Source of the DNA: Glomus cerebriforme
Lineage: Eukaryota > Glomeromycota > Glomeromycetes > Glomerales > Glomeraceae
DNA length: 44,868 nt
Direction: 5' to 3'
Assembly (NCBI GenBank): GCA_003550305.1
Contig: QKYT01000095.1
Coordinates: forward strand, 1-44,868
Both the position numbers and the translations under genes were made by a program. The first letter of the stretch is position 1, and each line of letters opens with the position of its first letter. Positions 21,913-34,500 of the stretch are shown piece by piece. The notes below the pieces were generated by a model. That model did no database searches and was not told where the DNA came from. It worked only from the letters and a program-made list of their open reading frames with translations.

Positions 21913-23053
21913 ATTTTATATTGTTTTTTAACGAAAAAATGATTAAAAAAAAAAAATTTTTGTCATGATCTTATATAGAAAAAAAGTGGTGTCACAAAAT
22001 TGCACCTCATCGATTATCACAAAAATTTTGATGTGGTAGATCAGTTTGTTTATAAAATCATAAAAGCGTAAAGATTTGACGTAAAACTGTGATTTCGTAA
22101 ATTGATATTTTTTTTTTTGACCTGGACTTCGGCTTCTTGAAGATCTGAACTTTGCAGGTTCTATTTTTTTTATCATTTTTTTTTGTTTTAGGAACATTAC
22201 TAACGTTCCGTTTTCTTTAATTACTTTAGTGACTTCTTCCTAGATTTGGACTTCGGCCTTCTGGAAATTTGGACTTTGAAGTGTTGATTTAAAGGACGGG
22301 GTTTGTTTTAGGAACGTTACTATTATTTGGTTTTTGGTGTACGTTATTTCTTATAAATAGGCATAAGGTGTGGTTTTAATTCAGATTTTTTTTTTTTTAT
22401 TTTATAAGCATATATATAGCATATAACATTCCTTTTCTTTAATTTCTTTAGTGATGGCTTCCTACGTTTTAAGAAAATTTCTGCATTAGAAAAGGTAAAA
22501 CATATCGTGAATAAGAGACAAATACAGGGAATATTAGCTAATGTTTTAAGAGGGACATGAAAAACTAATAAAAACGTAACTTTTTAAAGGCAAAATTTAT
22601 AAATCAAGTAATCAACTTAGCATTTTACAAAATAGAAATCAGATGAATAACAGAAGGAATAGAAAGAATATAAAGTGTAGTAGGTAGTGTATAATTGAAG
22701 TTTTAGTTGGGTCACTTGGGTGGATATGACAGTATTAATGCGAAATGTTTTTTGTTTCGCTATTAGATTTGGCCAGAATTATGTTAATTCCGGCCAGAAA
22801 TAAAATTGTACCAAATCACATTTCAGGCAAGGAAACAAACCCGCCGATATGAACGCTTTTTTATATAAATATAATATATACACGAATTGGCTGAATTGTT
22901 AATCAGCATCATAATTGATGTGTATTGATCAAATTATCGTATCCTTCTCCCCCTCGAGATATTTCTAAGTTCTAATTATTTTTCATCATCTATCGCATCA
23001 AATTTATAAAAACCACAGATATCTATCTATCTTTCCCCTAACCACTAATCGTT
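21913..23053. other. Spacer upstream of the PPR gene
   Basis: About 1.1 kb between the PPR start and the PX-gene stop (both minus strand). It holds the diverged direct repeat at 22122-22467. Near 22775-22812 there is a short stretch resembling the MITE interior (TTAATTCCGGCCAGAAATAA). A minus-strand frame at 21943-22197 overlaps the repeat and is not supported as a gene. Confidence 0.5.
22122..22467. repeat. Diverged direct repeats upstream of the PPR gene
   Basis: Unit 1 (22122-22203) and unit 2 (22246-22326) both read TGGACTTCGGC, CTTCT-GAA, ACTTTG and TGTTTTAGGAACATTACTA in order. The linking stretch TTTTCTTTAATTACTTTAGTGA with CTTCCTA (22205-22243) recurs at 22428-22467. This gives about two and a half copies with a period near 125-220 bp. 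Confidence 0.55.
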
Positions 23054-24222
23054 TTACATGTAATAAGCAATAATATCAGAATTTGTTGTCATAAATTGTA
23101 AACTATTTGGATTTTTTGAAGCCTTTTCATTATTTATAACATCAGTTGAAAAATGTACTTGAAATCTTTTATAACGTCTAGAACTACTCGTTAAACAACT
23201 TTTTAATAATTTTTCATTATTGTATCTTCTAAACGCCGCCGTATATCTATCTTGAATTAAATGACGATCTCCATCTGTTTGAATTTTTGTTCCCTATATA
23301 AAATATACATATATATACTTTTTTAAAATAAAGAAATAAAAAGAGAATTAAAAGAAAAAAGAAATAACGTACTTTTTTACTCCCATCTAAAAATGTAATT
23401 AGATCTTCATAATAAAATTTTGCTAAACATGCAAGATAAATTTCTAATCGAACTCTTCTTAATTCAATAAATTCTTCTTCAAATCTTCCTAATAATTTAT
23501 CAAACAAAAAAAGAAAGAAAAATTATTAAAAAAAAAAAATTAGATAGAGTTTTTTTATATATATATATATTAATAACGTACGTACCTTCAGATTGTTTTG
23601 GAGGAAATGGAGGTATAACATTACAACCATATTTTTTTACAAGTTTTTGATGTAATTTATAAAAATCTGTGTATCTTTTATGAATAATAACTTTATTTAC
23701 ACATCCATCCCCTGTCCAATACTAAAAAAAAAAAAAAATCCGATAATCATTACCGGTAACAACTGATTCTGATTATCAGTCAAATAAATTTTTTTATATA
23801 AAAAGCTAACTACTTACCCTACACACTATTTGATATGAAATATATTGACCTAATCCGAACATTTCGACCCGAGTAGTCCAACCTGGAATATGAACCTAAC
23901 ACACAAAATGTCAAAACATATTCTTTAAAATGAAAAAAAATTATAATTTTTAATAAAATCATTTCAATAAGATGAAGACTTATTATACCTTACAACTAGG
24001 ATTTGCAAATACAGGTTCTAATGAAAAATCATCAACATTATACAAAAAGCTCGAGTTATAAAAAGATAATTTATTTGAAAGAACAATAATGAATCGTATT
24101 GAAAGAAATGAAAATAAAAACATACTATACGATAAAGAATCCCATGTTCCATTTGTAATTAAATATTTTATAGAAGAACCAGCAGATATACTACTATTTA
24201 ATATTCTACATACAACAGCCAT
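23054..24222 (-). CDS. PX-domain protein
   Basis: A phosphoinositide-binding PX protein of 240 aa, probably at endosomal or vacuolar membranes. Exons in transcript order: 24131-24222, 23989-24049, 23818-23895, 23586-23721, 23373-23488, 23054-23293. All junctions keep the frame. The PX fold spans roughly residues 35-165. It opens with FANPSCKVHIPGWT, then the signature RYTDFYKLHQKLV (the basic and Tyr residues bind PI3P in the family), the loop IPPFPPK, then RRVRLEIYLACLA. The C-terminal 80 residues (exon 6) are basic and without a recognised domain; no BAR domain is seen, so it is not a full sorting nexin. The exact orthologue is unknown. Confidence 0.85.
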
Positions 24223-25038
24223 TAATATCTTATTTTATACTTTGGGGATTTTATTTTTTTTTTTGTAAAAAGTTTCGAAATGAAATATAAACGTATCAAA
24301 TGTTTCAAAGTCGAGAATAAAGTGTGGGAATATTTATAAAAAAGATAATGTATGAGGCTGAGAGAGAACAATGATCAAAGTAGTATAAATGCAGAATAAG
24401 CGCGCGTAAACAGTTTCAATTGTGCAATTAATGAACTAACTAATTTATAAGTTAATTTATGCAAAATGATTTTTTTTCTTAATGGGGTTTTCCTTTTAGA
24501 AGTAGTATATCAGTTACTTTCAACATTAAATGAGAATTAAATGAAACCTGTTTTATAGTGCATTTAAACAATCCAATGAGTCACGTGAAATGATTAACTA
24601 TTAGTGGTTCTATAATGCGTTTGCTTACATTCAGATACCTCAAAATTTTTAGCCGATGAATTTTAAATTCTACAAATCAAAAACCGTTAAACAAACTCGT
24701 TTTCTGTTTATGTTTTGATGAAAATCATTAAATAAATTAATATTTAGGGTAAAATGGATTAAGGTTAAGAGAATTAGGGTTGAGGAAAATATTTATTACT
24801 TTAAATTGTTTGTTGTTTGTACAACATTACTATATATTTACTGTACTACATTTGCGTAACGGATATTTTTGCACTAGAATTTTCACGTGATGTATTATAT
24901 AATAAGATATTTTTTAATCAATTAATTTAGGTAAAGCAGGGCAGGTATAACTATAAAATCACATAAAATTAAAGGTTTATGCTACTTTGTTAATGATTTT
25001 ACCTAATAAATATATGAACCAACAAAAGACTTATGATT
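24223..25038. other. Spacer between the PX and NOP56 genes
   Basis: Upstream region of the PX gene. It has two CACGTG-type sites (about 24582 and 24884) and a TAGGGT/TTAGGG-like patch at 24746-24782, too short to be telomeric. No gene. Confidence 0.5.
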
Positions 25039-27403
25039 TCATTTACTCTTCTTTTTCTTTTTGTCTGATTTGGGTGTTTCTTTTAAACTTTCCTTTTTCT
25101 TATCAGATTTAGGCGTTTCTTTATTTTTCTTATCCTTTTTCTTATCGGATTTTGGTGTTTCGTTAGTAGTCGTCATTTCTCCCTTATCTTTCTTTTTCTT
25201 GTCAGATTTTGGTGTATCTTGAGTAAGCGTCTCTTCTCCTTTCTTATCTTTTTTCTTATCAGATTTTGGCGTTATATTAGTAGTCGTCATTTCTTCCTTA
25301 TCTTTCTTTTTCTTGTCGGATTTTGGTGTCTCTTCCCCTTTCTTATCTTTTTTCTTATCAGATTTTGGTGTATCTTGAATAATAGTTGTTTCTTTCTTAT
25401 CTTTCTTCTTTTCTTCCTCAATATCAGGTATTACCAGGACAAATTTATCTTTTTTCTCGGATTTTGGAGTTTCTTTGAGTGTATCATCACTCTTCTTCTC
25501 AGATTCATCTGCTGTTTTCAGAATTTTTTCAACATTACTCTTTTTCTTCTTTTTATTTTTTTTCTTTTTAGTTGACTTTTCAACATCAACATTCTCATCT
25601 TCGTTCTCATTTAACTTGTGTTTCTTAGGTGATATTTCTTGCGGTTCCGGTGACGCTTTACGTTTTCTCAAGGCAATTTTCCCTTTTTTATTGGATTCTT
25701 CATCAATATTCATTGCTGCTGATTCTTCATCAACATCCATCGTCACTGATTCTTCTTCAAGCTCTTTAATTACTTTATTAATTACTTCTAAATTCTTTGA
25801 AACAGCTGAACCATGTTCGTAAAAATTCAATCGTTCTTCAACCTGACCTTTCAAGGCTTCCCCAAATTTTGATGTTGGTTTATCTTTTGAAATAATTAGA
25901 AATCATATGAAATGTTATGATTTAATTTAAATAAAAAATAAACAAATATAAGTATATTACAATTACAATTACCAGTAAAACAATCAATCCGGGAAGCTAT
26001 TGTGCATTTGTTTGCCAAAAATCGTGATATTCTGCCTTTATTTTTAGCTCCAGCACGACCGATAAAAGAGGAATGATATAAAAGACCGTATTTTGGCGTG
26101 TTTCCTTTTGTCTTTAAGGCCCTGTTATAATATCAAGAATTAATATTTAAATATAATAAAAATCTTGATTATTTATGTACAATGTAATTATTTATACCTA
26201 AATAAAGCTTTTTCAGCACCAAGAATTTGTACCGTCGAAGCGGGATATTTTGAAAGATTCGTTAAACTTCCAGCATGTGAAATTAATCTAGCACCAACAA
26301 TTTCACCAATTAAGGCCGATAAATTAGGCGCAATGTTATGCATTTTGGACAATAAATATTCATGCATTTTTTTTCGATAATTAGCCAAATCAATTACTCG
26401 ATCCGTAAAATGCGCTATATTAATCATATCCAATTCGGATATATCAGTGCCCATTGATGCTTTAGCTGCGTCAATAATTTGTATCGCCTTCGATTCATCA
26501 CCAGTTATTTCAATAAGACCGTCTATTTTTTCTTGAGTCAGTTCGCTCTTGTTTTTAATGAATTTGACAAGTTTGGCATATTGATAATTATCATTAACAA
26601 TTTTAACAAGTTCTGGAAAATGCCATGAATACCATTCCCTAAAAAAATATTAATTTTTATTTAATAAATATCTTAATAAATATAATAATTTAAAATAATT
26701 TAATTATTACCTGACGCGCATAGCAAACGTATTCACATCCTTATCCAGTTGATCTAACAAAGATATAGCTTGGATAATCATATTGTCAATTCTATTAACA
26801 TTGAACTTAACTTTAGCTCTAGAATAACTATGCCCTAACCCAAGTTGAGCTTTCTCAAGATCTTTGTCTTTCAGCTGACCCAACAATTTATCTGAATGCA
26901 ACCGAATGCCACGAATAAGATCAAGAACGAGTTCGCTAGTTTCACATTCATATTTTAATTCAGATTTGATCGAACCAGCTAAACTTTTATCTACGACACC
27001 CAAAACTACTTTCTTATTAGGACTTGGAAGGTTCGACGTCAAAAATTCTCTGAGACAATCATTTACGATACCTAAAAAAAAAGATTAATATATTTTTTAT
27101 AAGAGAAAAATGATTTAAAGAGTTCCAACCTTCAGATATATCATTAGCATTTTCTAAAGCATGAACAGCATTTTTGAAAGGATAGACGGCTCTAAGCTTC
27201 ACTATTTTTCCAAATTTTACCAAATCATCAACAGATTTTTGAACTTGTTCAAGCTTGGCTCCTATTTCTTCACTTTGCAACCGTTCAAACAACGCATATC
27301 CAAAAGCGGTTTCAAAAAGCACGTAATTTACCTTTAAATAAATAAAATTAATAAATTAATTACCTAAAGTAGTTATAAACATAAATATAATGATAGGTAC
27401 CAT
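25039..27403 (-). CDS. NOP56: Box C/D snoRNP core protein Nop56
   Basis: Core protein of box C/D snoRNPs in the nucleolus, which supports rRNA 2'-O-methylation together with fibrillarin, Nop58 and Snu13. Exons in transcript order: 27401-27403 (ATG only), 27130-27331, 26711-27071, 26198-26638, 25973-26121, 25039-25883; 666 aa. The NOP5NT domain is at residues 2-66 ([19 protein letters not shown]). The coiled-coil/NOSIC part includes [20 protein letters not shown]. The Nop domain, about 230-400, carries [28 protein letters not shown] and [14 protein letters not shown]. These blocks fit Nop56 rather than Nop58 ([26 protein letters not shown]). From about residue 430 the tail is acidic, then lysine-rich with about eight [11 protein letters not shown] units, like the KKD/E tails of the family. 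Confidence 0.95.
25055..25480 (-). repeat. Lys-rich tandem repeat in the NOP56 tail
   Basis: About eight irregular copies of a 10-20-codon unit coding [15 protein letters not shown] sequence, alternating with EEMTTTN or ETLTQD spacers. The complementary strand is therefore Phe/Leu-rich and open for long stretches; those plus-strand frames (25219-25575, 25475-25822) are shadows. Confidence 0.8.
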
Positions 27404-27591
27404 GCTTTATATTCACCCTACAAAAAAAATGAGTTTATAAATTTGCGTTGCCTTACAAAAAACTTTTTTTCGTTCGAAGCTCAAAAAAAAAAAGTGATAA
27501 TTTTGATTGATAAAAACAATGCATCGATCCGTAGGACAAATCCAGTGATATCCACAATTTTATCCGATTTCGGAAATTTGGCATAAATAAC
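27404..27591. other. NOP56 upstream flank
   Basis: AT-rich leader and probable promoter side of NOP56. No other feature seen. Confidence 0.45.
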
Positions 27592-28222
27592 GATTTTTCA
27601 GTTATCCACTAGCCTTGGGGTAAAGACTTTTCTTTCAATTAGGACCTTTAGGTCTGGCAATATTTATTATTGCGTACTTTTTAACCAGTAAGTTTTATTT
27701 ACTATTTTATCATCGGTTATACAATCGAAATAATATTTAAATAAGATTCTAATATCTAAAATTATAACCAGATAACAGATAACATAACGAAGATTCTTCC
27801 AAATTTCTTATTATTTGGAGACTAGATGCTAGATGCTGGACTTTGAGGCGGAACCGGCCATATTTTTTTTTTGATATGAAAATATACTTTGACAAAGTTA
27901 TAAGGTTCTCTTGTAAAAGCATGTCTGAGAAATTTATGTAGACCGAAGGATCCTATATATTCTAGAATCTCTTTACCTCCCCTCTTTCAAATTTTCGATA
28001 TTTCTTACCCCGTTTCTATTACAAAACTTTAACGTTTTAAACGTTTCTATTACTTTGAATGTCATTCTCGTTTTAATTCAGTGTACGCACAAATACATCA
28101 CCCTATCATAGTTTGGATTCTTAATTGAATCTGGTAATTGCATTTCAATAACTATCGGTAAAGTTACCAGGCATAAAAAAACTGGTTTATAGTCAAAGAG
28201 CTGAAAATTTGAAAATAAAATG
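27592..28222. repeat. Tandem duplication, copy 1
   Basis: First of two adjacent diverged copies. Both begin GATTTTTCAGTTATCCACTA, then GCCTTGGGGTAAAGAC. They share TATTTATTATTGCGTACTTT, TTTATCATCGGTTATA, TCAGTGTACGCA and TTATAGTCAAAGAGCTGAA in the same order, and both end TTGAAAATAAAATG. Neither holds an open reading frame. Confidence 0.75.
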
Positions 28223-28237
28223 TGTGAATCCGCAATT

Positions 28238-28854
28238 GATTTTTCAGTTATCCACTAGCCTTGGGGTAAAGACTTCCTTTCGGTAAGGACCTTTAGGTCT
28301 AGCAATATTTATTATTGCGTACTTTTTAACCAGTAAGTTTTATTTACTATTTTATCATCGGTTATATAATCGAAATAATATTCAAATAAGATTCTAATAT
28401 CTAAAAATTATAACCACATAACAGATAATAAATATAACGGAGGCTCTTCCAAATTTCTATTATTTGCTGGACTTTTGAGGTGTATTTATTTAATATGTAA
28501 TACAATTTTACAAAGTTATAAGGTTCTTTGGTAAAACATGTCTGAGAATTTAATATAGACCAAAGGATCTATTTATCCTTGAATCTCCTTACTTTTCCCC
28601 TTTCAAATTTTCGATGTTTCTTACCCCGTTTCATTACGAAAAGCTAAGCGGTTTCGAACACTTTAGATGTCTTTCCCCGAAATGGTTTCTTTTTTAAATT
28701 CAGTGTACGCATTACACACAATGTGTGTGATATATCATAGTTTGGATTTTCTTATTTAAATCCGGGAATATCATCGATTGCATTTCAAATAATTGTCGGT
28801 GAAGTTACTTGGCATAATTTATAGTCAAAGAGCTGAATCTTTGAAAATAAAATG
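28238..28854. repeat. Tandem duplication, copy 2
   Basis: Second copy, about 617 bp, starting about 646 bp after the first. Differences from copy 1 are scattered substitutions and small indels, some in short homopolymers. Neither copy encodes protein, so the pattern gives no sign of coding constraint. Confidence 0.75.
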
Positions 28855-29230
28855 GGCAAATTTTGTGGAGTGCGTGTTTATTTGGTTTTGATTAAGTATA
28901 CCTGGATTTGATCAATCCGATCAAAGAAATTCCAACGACAATAGCTAAAGTAAAATCAAAGCAAAAACAAATAGAAAATAGTTGAAAACCTGTTTACTAA
29001 GTAACCTGCTTTATTGAATTTAATAAATAAAAATTTTAATTTAACATAAAATTCACTTTTTTACTTGATGACCATTTATAATATGGACCTATACAGTCAT
29101 CACATTTTTCACATCGCTCATAGTATGTTTATTATCTTAGAACATTTTTCTGAAATAGAAATTGGCCTTAAGTTGGTTTAGTAATATGTTTCGTTATTAT
29201 TGTATAGGTATTATTTATTAGATATCAAAA
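28855..29230. other. Gene-free spacer
   Basis: AT-rich. At 29041-29135 the minus strand contains a short open piece with a Cys-pair pattern (ERCEKCDDC), possibly part of the broken gene noted just downstream. Confidence 0.35.
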
Positions 29231-29800
29231 TTTTTAATTGATTACATGCATCGTAAATGAAAAATCTTTTAATATCCAACATTGTTGGATGTACTTTTCT
29301 GTAATTCTTCCCTTGATATCACTTGTACAACCACTAATAATTTTAACGCAATTCTCATAAATATATTCAATATTATTTTTTGGTTTAAAACCGTTTTACC
29401 AATGGTGAAATCCTAATCACATTCAGGGCGTAAATTATGTAACTAATACACTCATCTTGATTTTTTTCTTTCCTTTATCTGACTTATGATGATCACTTGC
29501 AATATCAATTTCCCGCATCTCTAGTTCTTTACACTGATACATCTGGAATTTCCATTTTATGCATTTATCCAACCTCAAAGGTCACAACATGTCATAACTA
29601 TACAGTCATCAACCTTTTTGCCCGATTTTTTTACAAGTGTGAAGGATAACTTTATGTTTGCATAAGGCATTATACCGGACAAAGACAAAAAGACCCAGAT
29701 CTAGCATAAACTATTCTTTATACCAAAATTACTTAACTCCTGAAAACATGATCGAAAACTTTCTTTCCTAAATAATAAACAATTTAAAGGGATAAGTTAT
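29231..29800 (-). pseudogene. Possible decayed gene fragment
   Basis: On the minus strand 29240-29385 stays open for about 45 codons and reads protein-like (NIEYIYENCVKIISGCTSDI, ITEKYIQQCWILKDFSF). Around it, up to about 29800, other frames give further short protein-like stretches (MEIPDVSV; EMREIDIASDHHKSDKG). No continuous gene can be built and no family is recognised. Confidence 0.3.
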
Positions 29801-31583
29801 TTTACTACTATGATTTTATCATAAATAAATCTCTAAATAGCTTTAATTACCTCGATTCTGTGATACAACCAATAGGCTAAATGTATAAATTTAGTCCATA
29901 TTCATTAATCATTATTGAAGGTACATAAACTCGTTAAGTAGGTATTCAAATGAGTTAGCATCACGAGATCTTCACAAAGACGGATTTCTGAAACAAGATA
30001 ATATAACCTATGTGACTTCCCTTTCCTAACCACCTACATAAAGACCTCTTGAATCTTTTACTAGTGCGTCAACAACAGCATTTGTAATGATTCCTGGTTA
30101 AAATAGATACTGTTGGTATTTGATTAATTGAAGATGGTAATATGTTTGATTCTAGCTTTGATAAATTGACGATGGTAAGTTTTATCATTCTCTTAACCTT
30201 CTTTTTGATTGGTTTTAAAAGAACACCAAATTTGTCATTTCGTATTTTTCGGTCCTTAATGTTTTCCTATTCTATGAAGTACAGTATTCCTTTAAATGTT
30301 CCTGTTACTTTAGTTATTTAAACTGAAGGTTGATTTAGCTGTATTGTTGTAGGCCTCAGGTTCTTCGAGTTTTCCTTCTCCAAGTGCAGTATCATTTTGA
30401 TCAATTTTATAGTAAATGATACCTTTCGACAATTTTAGTGTAATTCAACTGAGGTTACACATGCTGATCAAGCTTAACCTTATATCGCGTTTATAATTTT
30501 TTTTTAGAATTTTCAATTAACGGTGTCCAATCAAACAAAACAAACAATTACAAAGTAAACTATAAGCTCCAAATAATAAAAATGTTAAAGAATGATTCAT
30601 TAGAAATAATTTTTATATTTTTATCCAAATCAAGGCTTTATTTTGACTCAATATTGGATGTTGATAATTGTCGAAACATCACGTGCCGGAGAGGGACTCT
30701 TAGTAACGTGCATCAATGGTCTTAAAAATAGACATTAGTCTTTATCTCTTTTCTTTGTGATGTTGTGTAATAAATTTTATCGTTGTATAAAAATTTTCTT
30801 TGTTTGTTATTAATGTATACATGATCGAAGATTTTTTACATGTATAGGTTGTACAGTCCGTAAAATCTAATACACTAGATGTTTTTAACTATGCAAGTAT
30901 GCATCTCGAACAAGAATCATAAATTTTATATATAACACTCATGGTGAAACTTCTTGAATTATGTGATATAACGGAATTGACCAAACAAATCAATGCCGAT
31001 GTGTTCTCATTGAAAGTGAAAGTTCTCAAATTTTAAGCAGTTTAAAAATAAAATAATAAATTTCGGAATTTAGTTAGAAAATTATGGAACAGGATCAGGT
31101 GTAACTGCATCATGTTCGTGCATTCCCCACACTGTGACACATGATCTTCACGATAATTATTTTTATTGATTTAGTAATATGACAAAGGACAAAATAATGT
31201 TAGGTTAAATGTTTTAAAAATAAAATTTGATTTAGGTAGATGAATTATTCCCACAAATTATCCAAATTATAAATTAGGCTTTTTTAAGTATCAATTTCAA
31301 AATTTATTTTCTACGAATTCTCCTTGACCAATCAATTTGTGTCAATTTGCGTCATCATGAAGATTAATGGCCTGTGCGTTTTATTGCAAAAAAAAAATCG
31401 AAATTCAAATAGTTAAATTTTGAGATCATGTGCTCTTTATAAAGTATGTTTGATTCGCCAACTATACTTAATATTGTACACATTGTTTCACAATTTGTTT
31501 ATAATATATTAACGAATTGTTAAAATTTTATATATTTCATTAAACCATCAAATGCTCTCGTTCATATCATTTTTTTGATATCT
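29801..31583. other. Spacer upstream of adenylate cyclase
   Basis: About 1.8 kb with no supported gene. The last few hundred bases are probably the promoter and long leader of the adenylate cyclase gene. A CACGTG site lies at about 30682. Confidence 0.45.
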
Positions 31584-34500
31584 ATGACCCCACGGCGATC
31601 TTCAGAATTGGACATCTCCCCACCTTCTCCATTTCGTGTTCCTACTCCACCAGAACAATCTCCTACAGGTGGTGGTCAAAATAGACGAAAAAAATCCCGT
31701 GAAGAAAAAGACTCATTTTTATCCTCAATTTTTGGGTCTCATTCTCGTCCTTCTTCTCCAAGTTATGATCCTAGTTTACAATCAATGAATAATTTAGCAG
31801 CTAGATCATCAAAAAGGAGTGGCCTTGTTCGAAAACTTTCTGCTGGAAACGTAAAATCTGGTTTATTATTACCCGACGAGGACGAACCAAGAAGAAAATC
31901 TTTTGATTCTAATATGAATGCTCGATATGGTTACTTTCCTCCAGAAGAAATTGCACCATTTGCTTACCAAACAGTTATTCCAGCTGATAATCGCAAAGGG
32001 TCTTCTACTACTTTGTCAAGTAATTCCGATACTAGTTCTTATAGAATTGCTCATCGAAGAACAAAAAGTTCCGATAGTGATTCCGCTTTGGACTCTAGTA
32101 GTGTATATTCTTTTATTAGTAATACTTCGACTAATCAAACAGGAAAAGAAAAGGAAAAGAAAACTATATTTCCAAGATGGTTTAGTAGAAAAAATCCTAA
32201 AGACAAAGAAACTTCCGAAGGTTAGTTGTTAATTTGATCTAATTATTATTAAATGCTTAGTTTTAAATTTTAATTGCGCATACATATATATTGATTTATT
32301 TATTTTATTCATATTTTAATTTTACACGCGCATATATAATTTGATTTTTACATTATAATAAAGGCATACAACGTAAAAATTCTGATGCAGAAACATATAC
32401 TCATCCGAATTTAGTTGTAACTCCTTTTGAAAGAGATGATTTTACTCCAACAACTCCGGTTTATAGTAGATCAACTTCATCGACAGGGAAGAATGAAAAA
32501 AGTGACCATATCCCATGGAGACTTAAGAAGGGACATTCAGGGAGAAGGAAGGTAATGTCTAATTTTCTTTTTTGATATTTTATTTATTTTTTTTTTTTTA
32601 AAAAAAAAAATGGGCTAATGATAAGGTTAGATCTAAGCACTGGTATTTTCCTTGAACCAAATTTTTCCTGACAAATTTTGTTATTAGAATAAAGTAAGAT
32701 AATTCAGATCAAGTGGTGATATCCGGTCACTTGGCCAAAAAAAAAAAAAAAATTAATTACTCTATATTTTAATTTCCTTATCTTTATTTTAATTTTTCTG
32801 CAGGAGACCACACCAAGTGAAATTAATTGTATCGATATCGTTCTTTTAAACTTAATTCATTTTTATTTCAAACAACCTTAAAATCTTCATGTGGTTATTT
32901 AAGTAAGATTTCATATCAGAAGAATTAACATCTTCCATATTCTTTAGTGAACATAGATGATATGGATGGCATCATAAGAAATGATAACCGTGAACATCGA
33001 CTCTCAGGTGTTTCTAGTACAGTACATATATCATGTGACGAAATGATACAGGAATCTTCAAATGATTGGACATTACCACCAACGGGTAATACTGAAATGT
33101 GGTCACCACCAGAGTCATGGGCAGTTCGTAAGCCACAACAACTCTACCTAGAAAATGTTATTATGGATGATGCAAATAATGAAAAAGTGGAAAGCGGAAA
33201 AAAATTGGTATATGTCATTTCATATCAATATACATTTATTTATTTATTTACCATTTATTTGGAAGAGTTATAAAAAAATAATTAGGTAGATTATAATATA
33301 ACGATTTAAAATATAGTAGAATTTTAATATTTCACTATTGAAAGGCCATACGACGAAGACAATTATTTACTAATTTTTATTTTGAATTTAATATAATACC
33401 CGATATTTTTCTATATATATATATATCTATCTTTATTTTTTTATAGCTTGTTTTTCTAAACTAATGTTAAGTTTTGATAATATTATGTAGTATTGTATTC
33501 GAATATTTCGACCTGATGCAACTTTTGGTACTGTAAATTGTTACTTGAACACGACAACGGCTGAATTATGTCATATGCTAGGAAAAAAATTTTTTATTCC
33601 TGATATATCAAAATATAATTTATATGTAAAGAGACATAATTTAGGTAACTAAAAATTTTGATTAGATATTGGTATCATCGTAAAGAATTATTTAAAACAA
33701 GTGTTATTATTACTGTTGTTATTTTATTTTAGAACGCGTGTTATCGTCAAAAGAACGACCATTAAAATTACAAAAGCAATTGCTCGAACAAGCGGGTTAT
33801 GCGGAAAATGATAAATTAGACGATCTTGGCCGAGAGGATAATAGTTATTTAGTTCGATTTACTTTTCGAGAGACAACAGTTCCTAGATTTGAGGTTCGTT
33901 ATTATTTCAGATGAATAAATTTTAACGAGTTTAATCATATCATATTTATTATTTATTAGGAAGAACAAGGCGCTTTATCTTCTATACAGCATGTTGATCT
34001 TCAGGCTAGAAATTTACAAACAATTCCAATCTTTCTATATCGTCAAGCATATTTTATTCGTTCACTCAATGTTTCTCGAAATCTTATGCTTGATCTTCCT
34101 ACTGATTTTATACAATCTTGCCATCAGCTCAAGGAATTACATCTTTCTCAAAATGAACTAGAACGTGTTCCACAATCTGTTAAACAATCTCAAATGCTTT
34201 CAACCCTTAATCTTAGCTCCAATCGTTTACGAGATCTTGATCATGCGCAATTGGAAAACGTTGCAGAGTTAACAAACTTGCAAGCTGATAACAATTTATT
34301 AACAAGTTTACCCGAATCATTTATGAAATTTCAATACCTTAGCATTTTAAATGTTGCCAACAATTTATTTACAGAATTTCCTCCAGTGATCTGCAATATC
34401 ATCTCTCTTTCAGAATTAGATATTAGTTTTAACAATATATCATCGATACCAATGGAAATTGGTAAACTTGTGAATTTAAAAAGATTATTTTTGATTGGGA

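Noticed and set aside
21943..22197. Minus-strand ORF of 84 codons
   Set aside because: Begins within the degenerate direct repeat, has no domain, and its composition follows the local low complexity.
24746..24782. Telomere-like TTAGGG pieces
   Set aside because: Only one or two imperfect units, with no array.
25219..25822. Two overlapping Phe-rich plus-strand ORFs
   Set aside because: Shadows of the Lys-rich tail of NOP56.
31918..32232. Plus-strand ORF of 104 codons
   Set aside because: Alternative-frame shadow of cyclase exon 1, whose Ser/Pro-rich frame is continuous with the rest of the gene.
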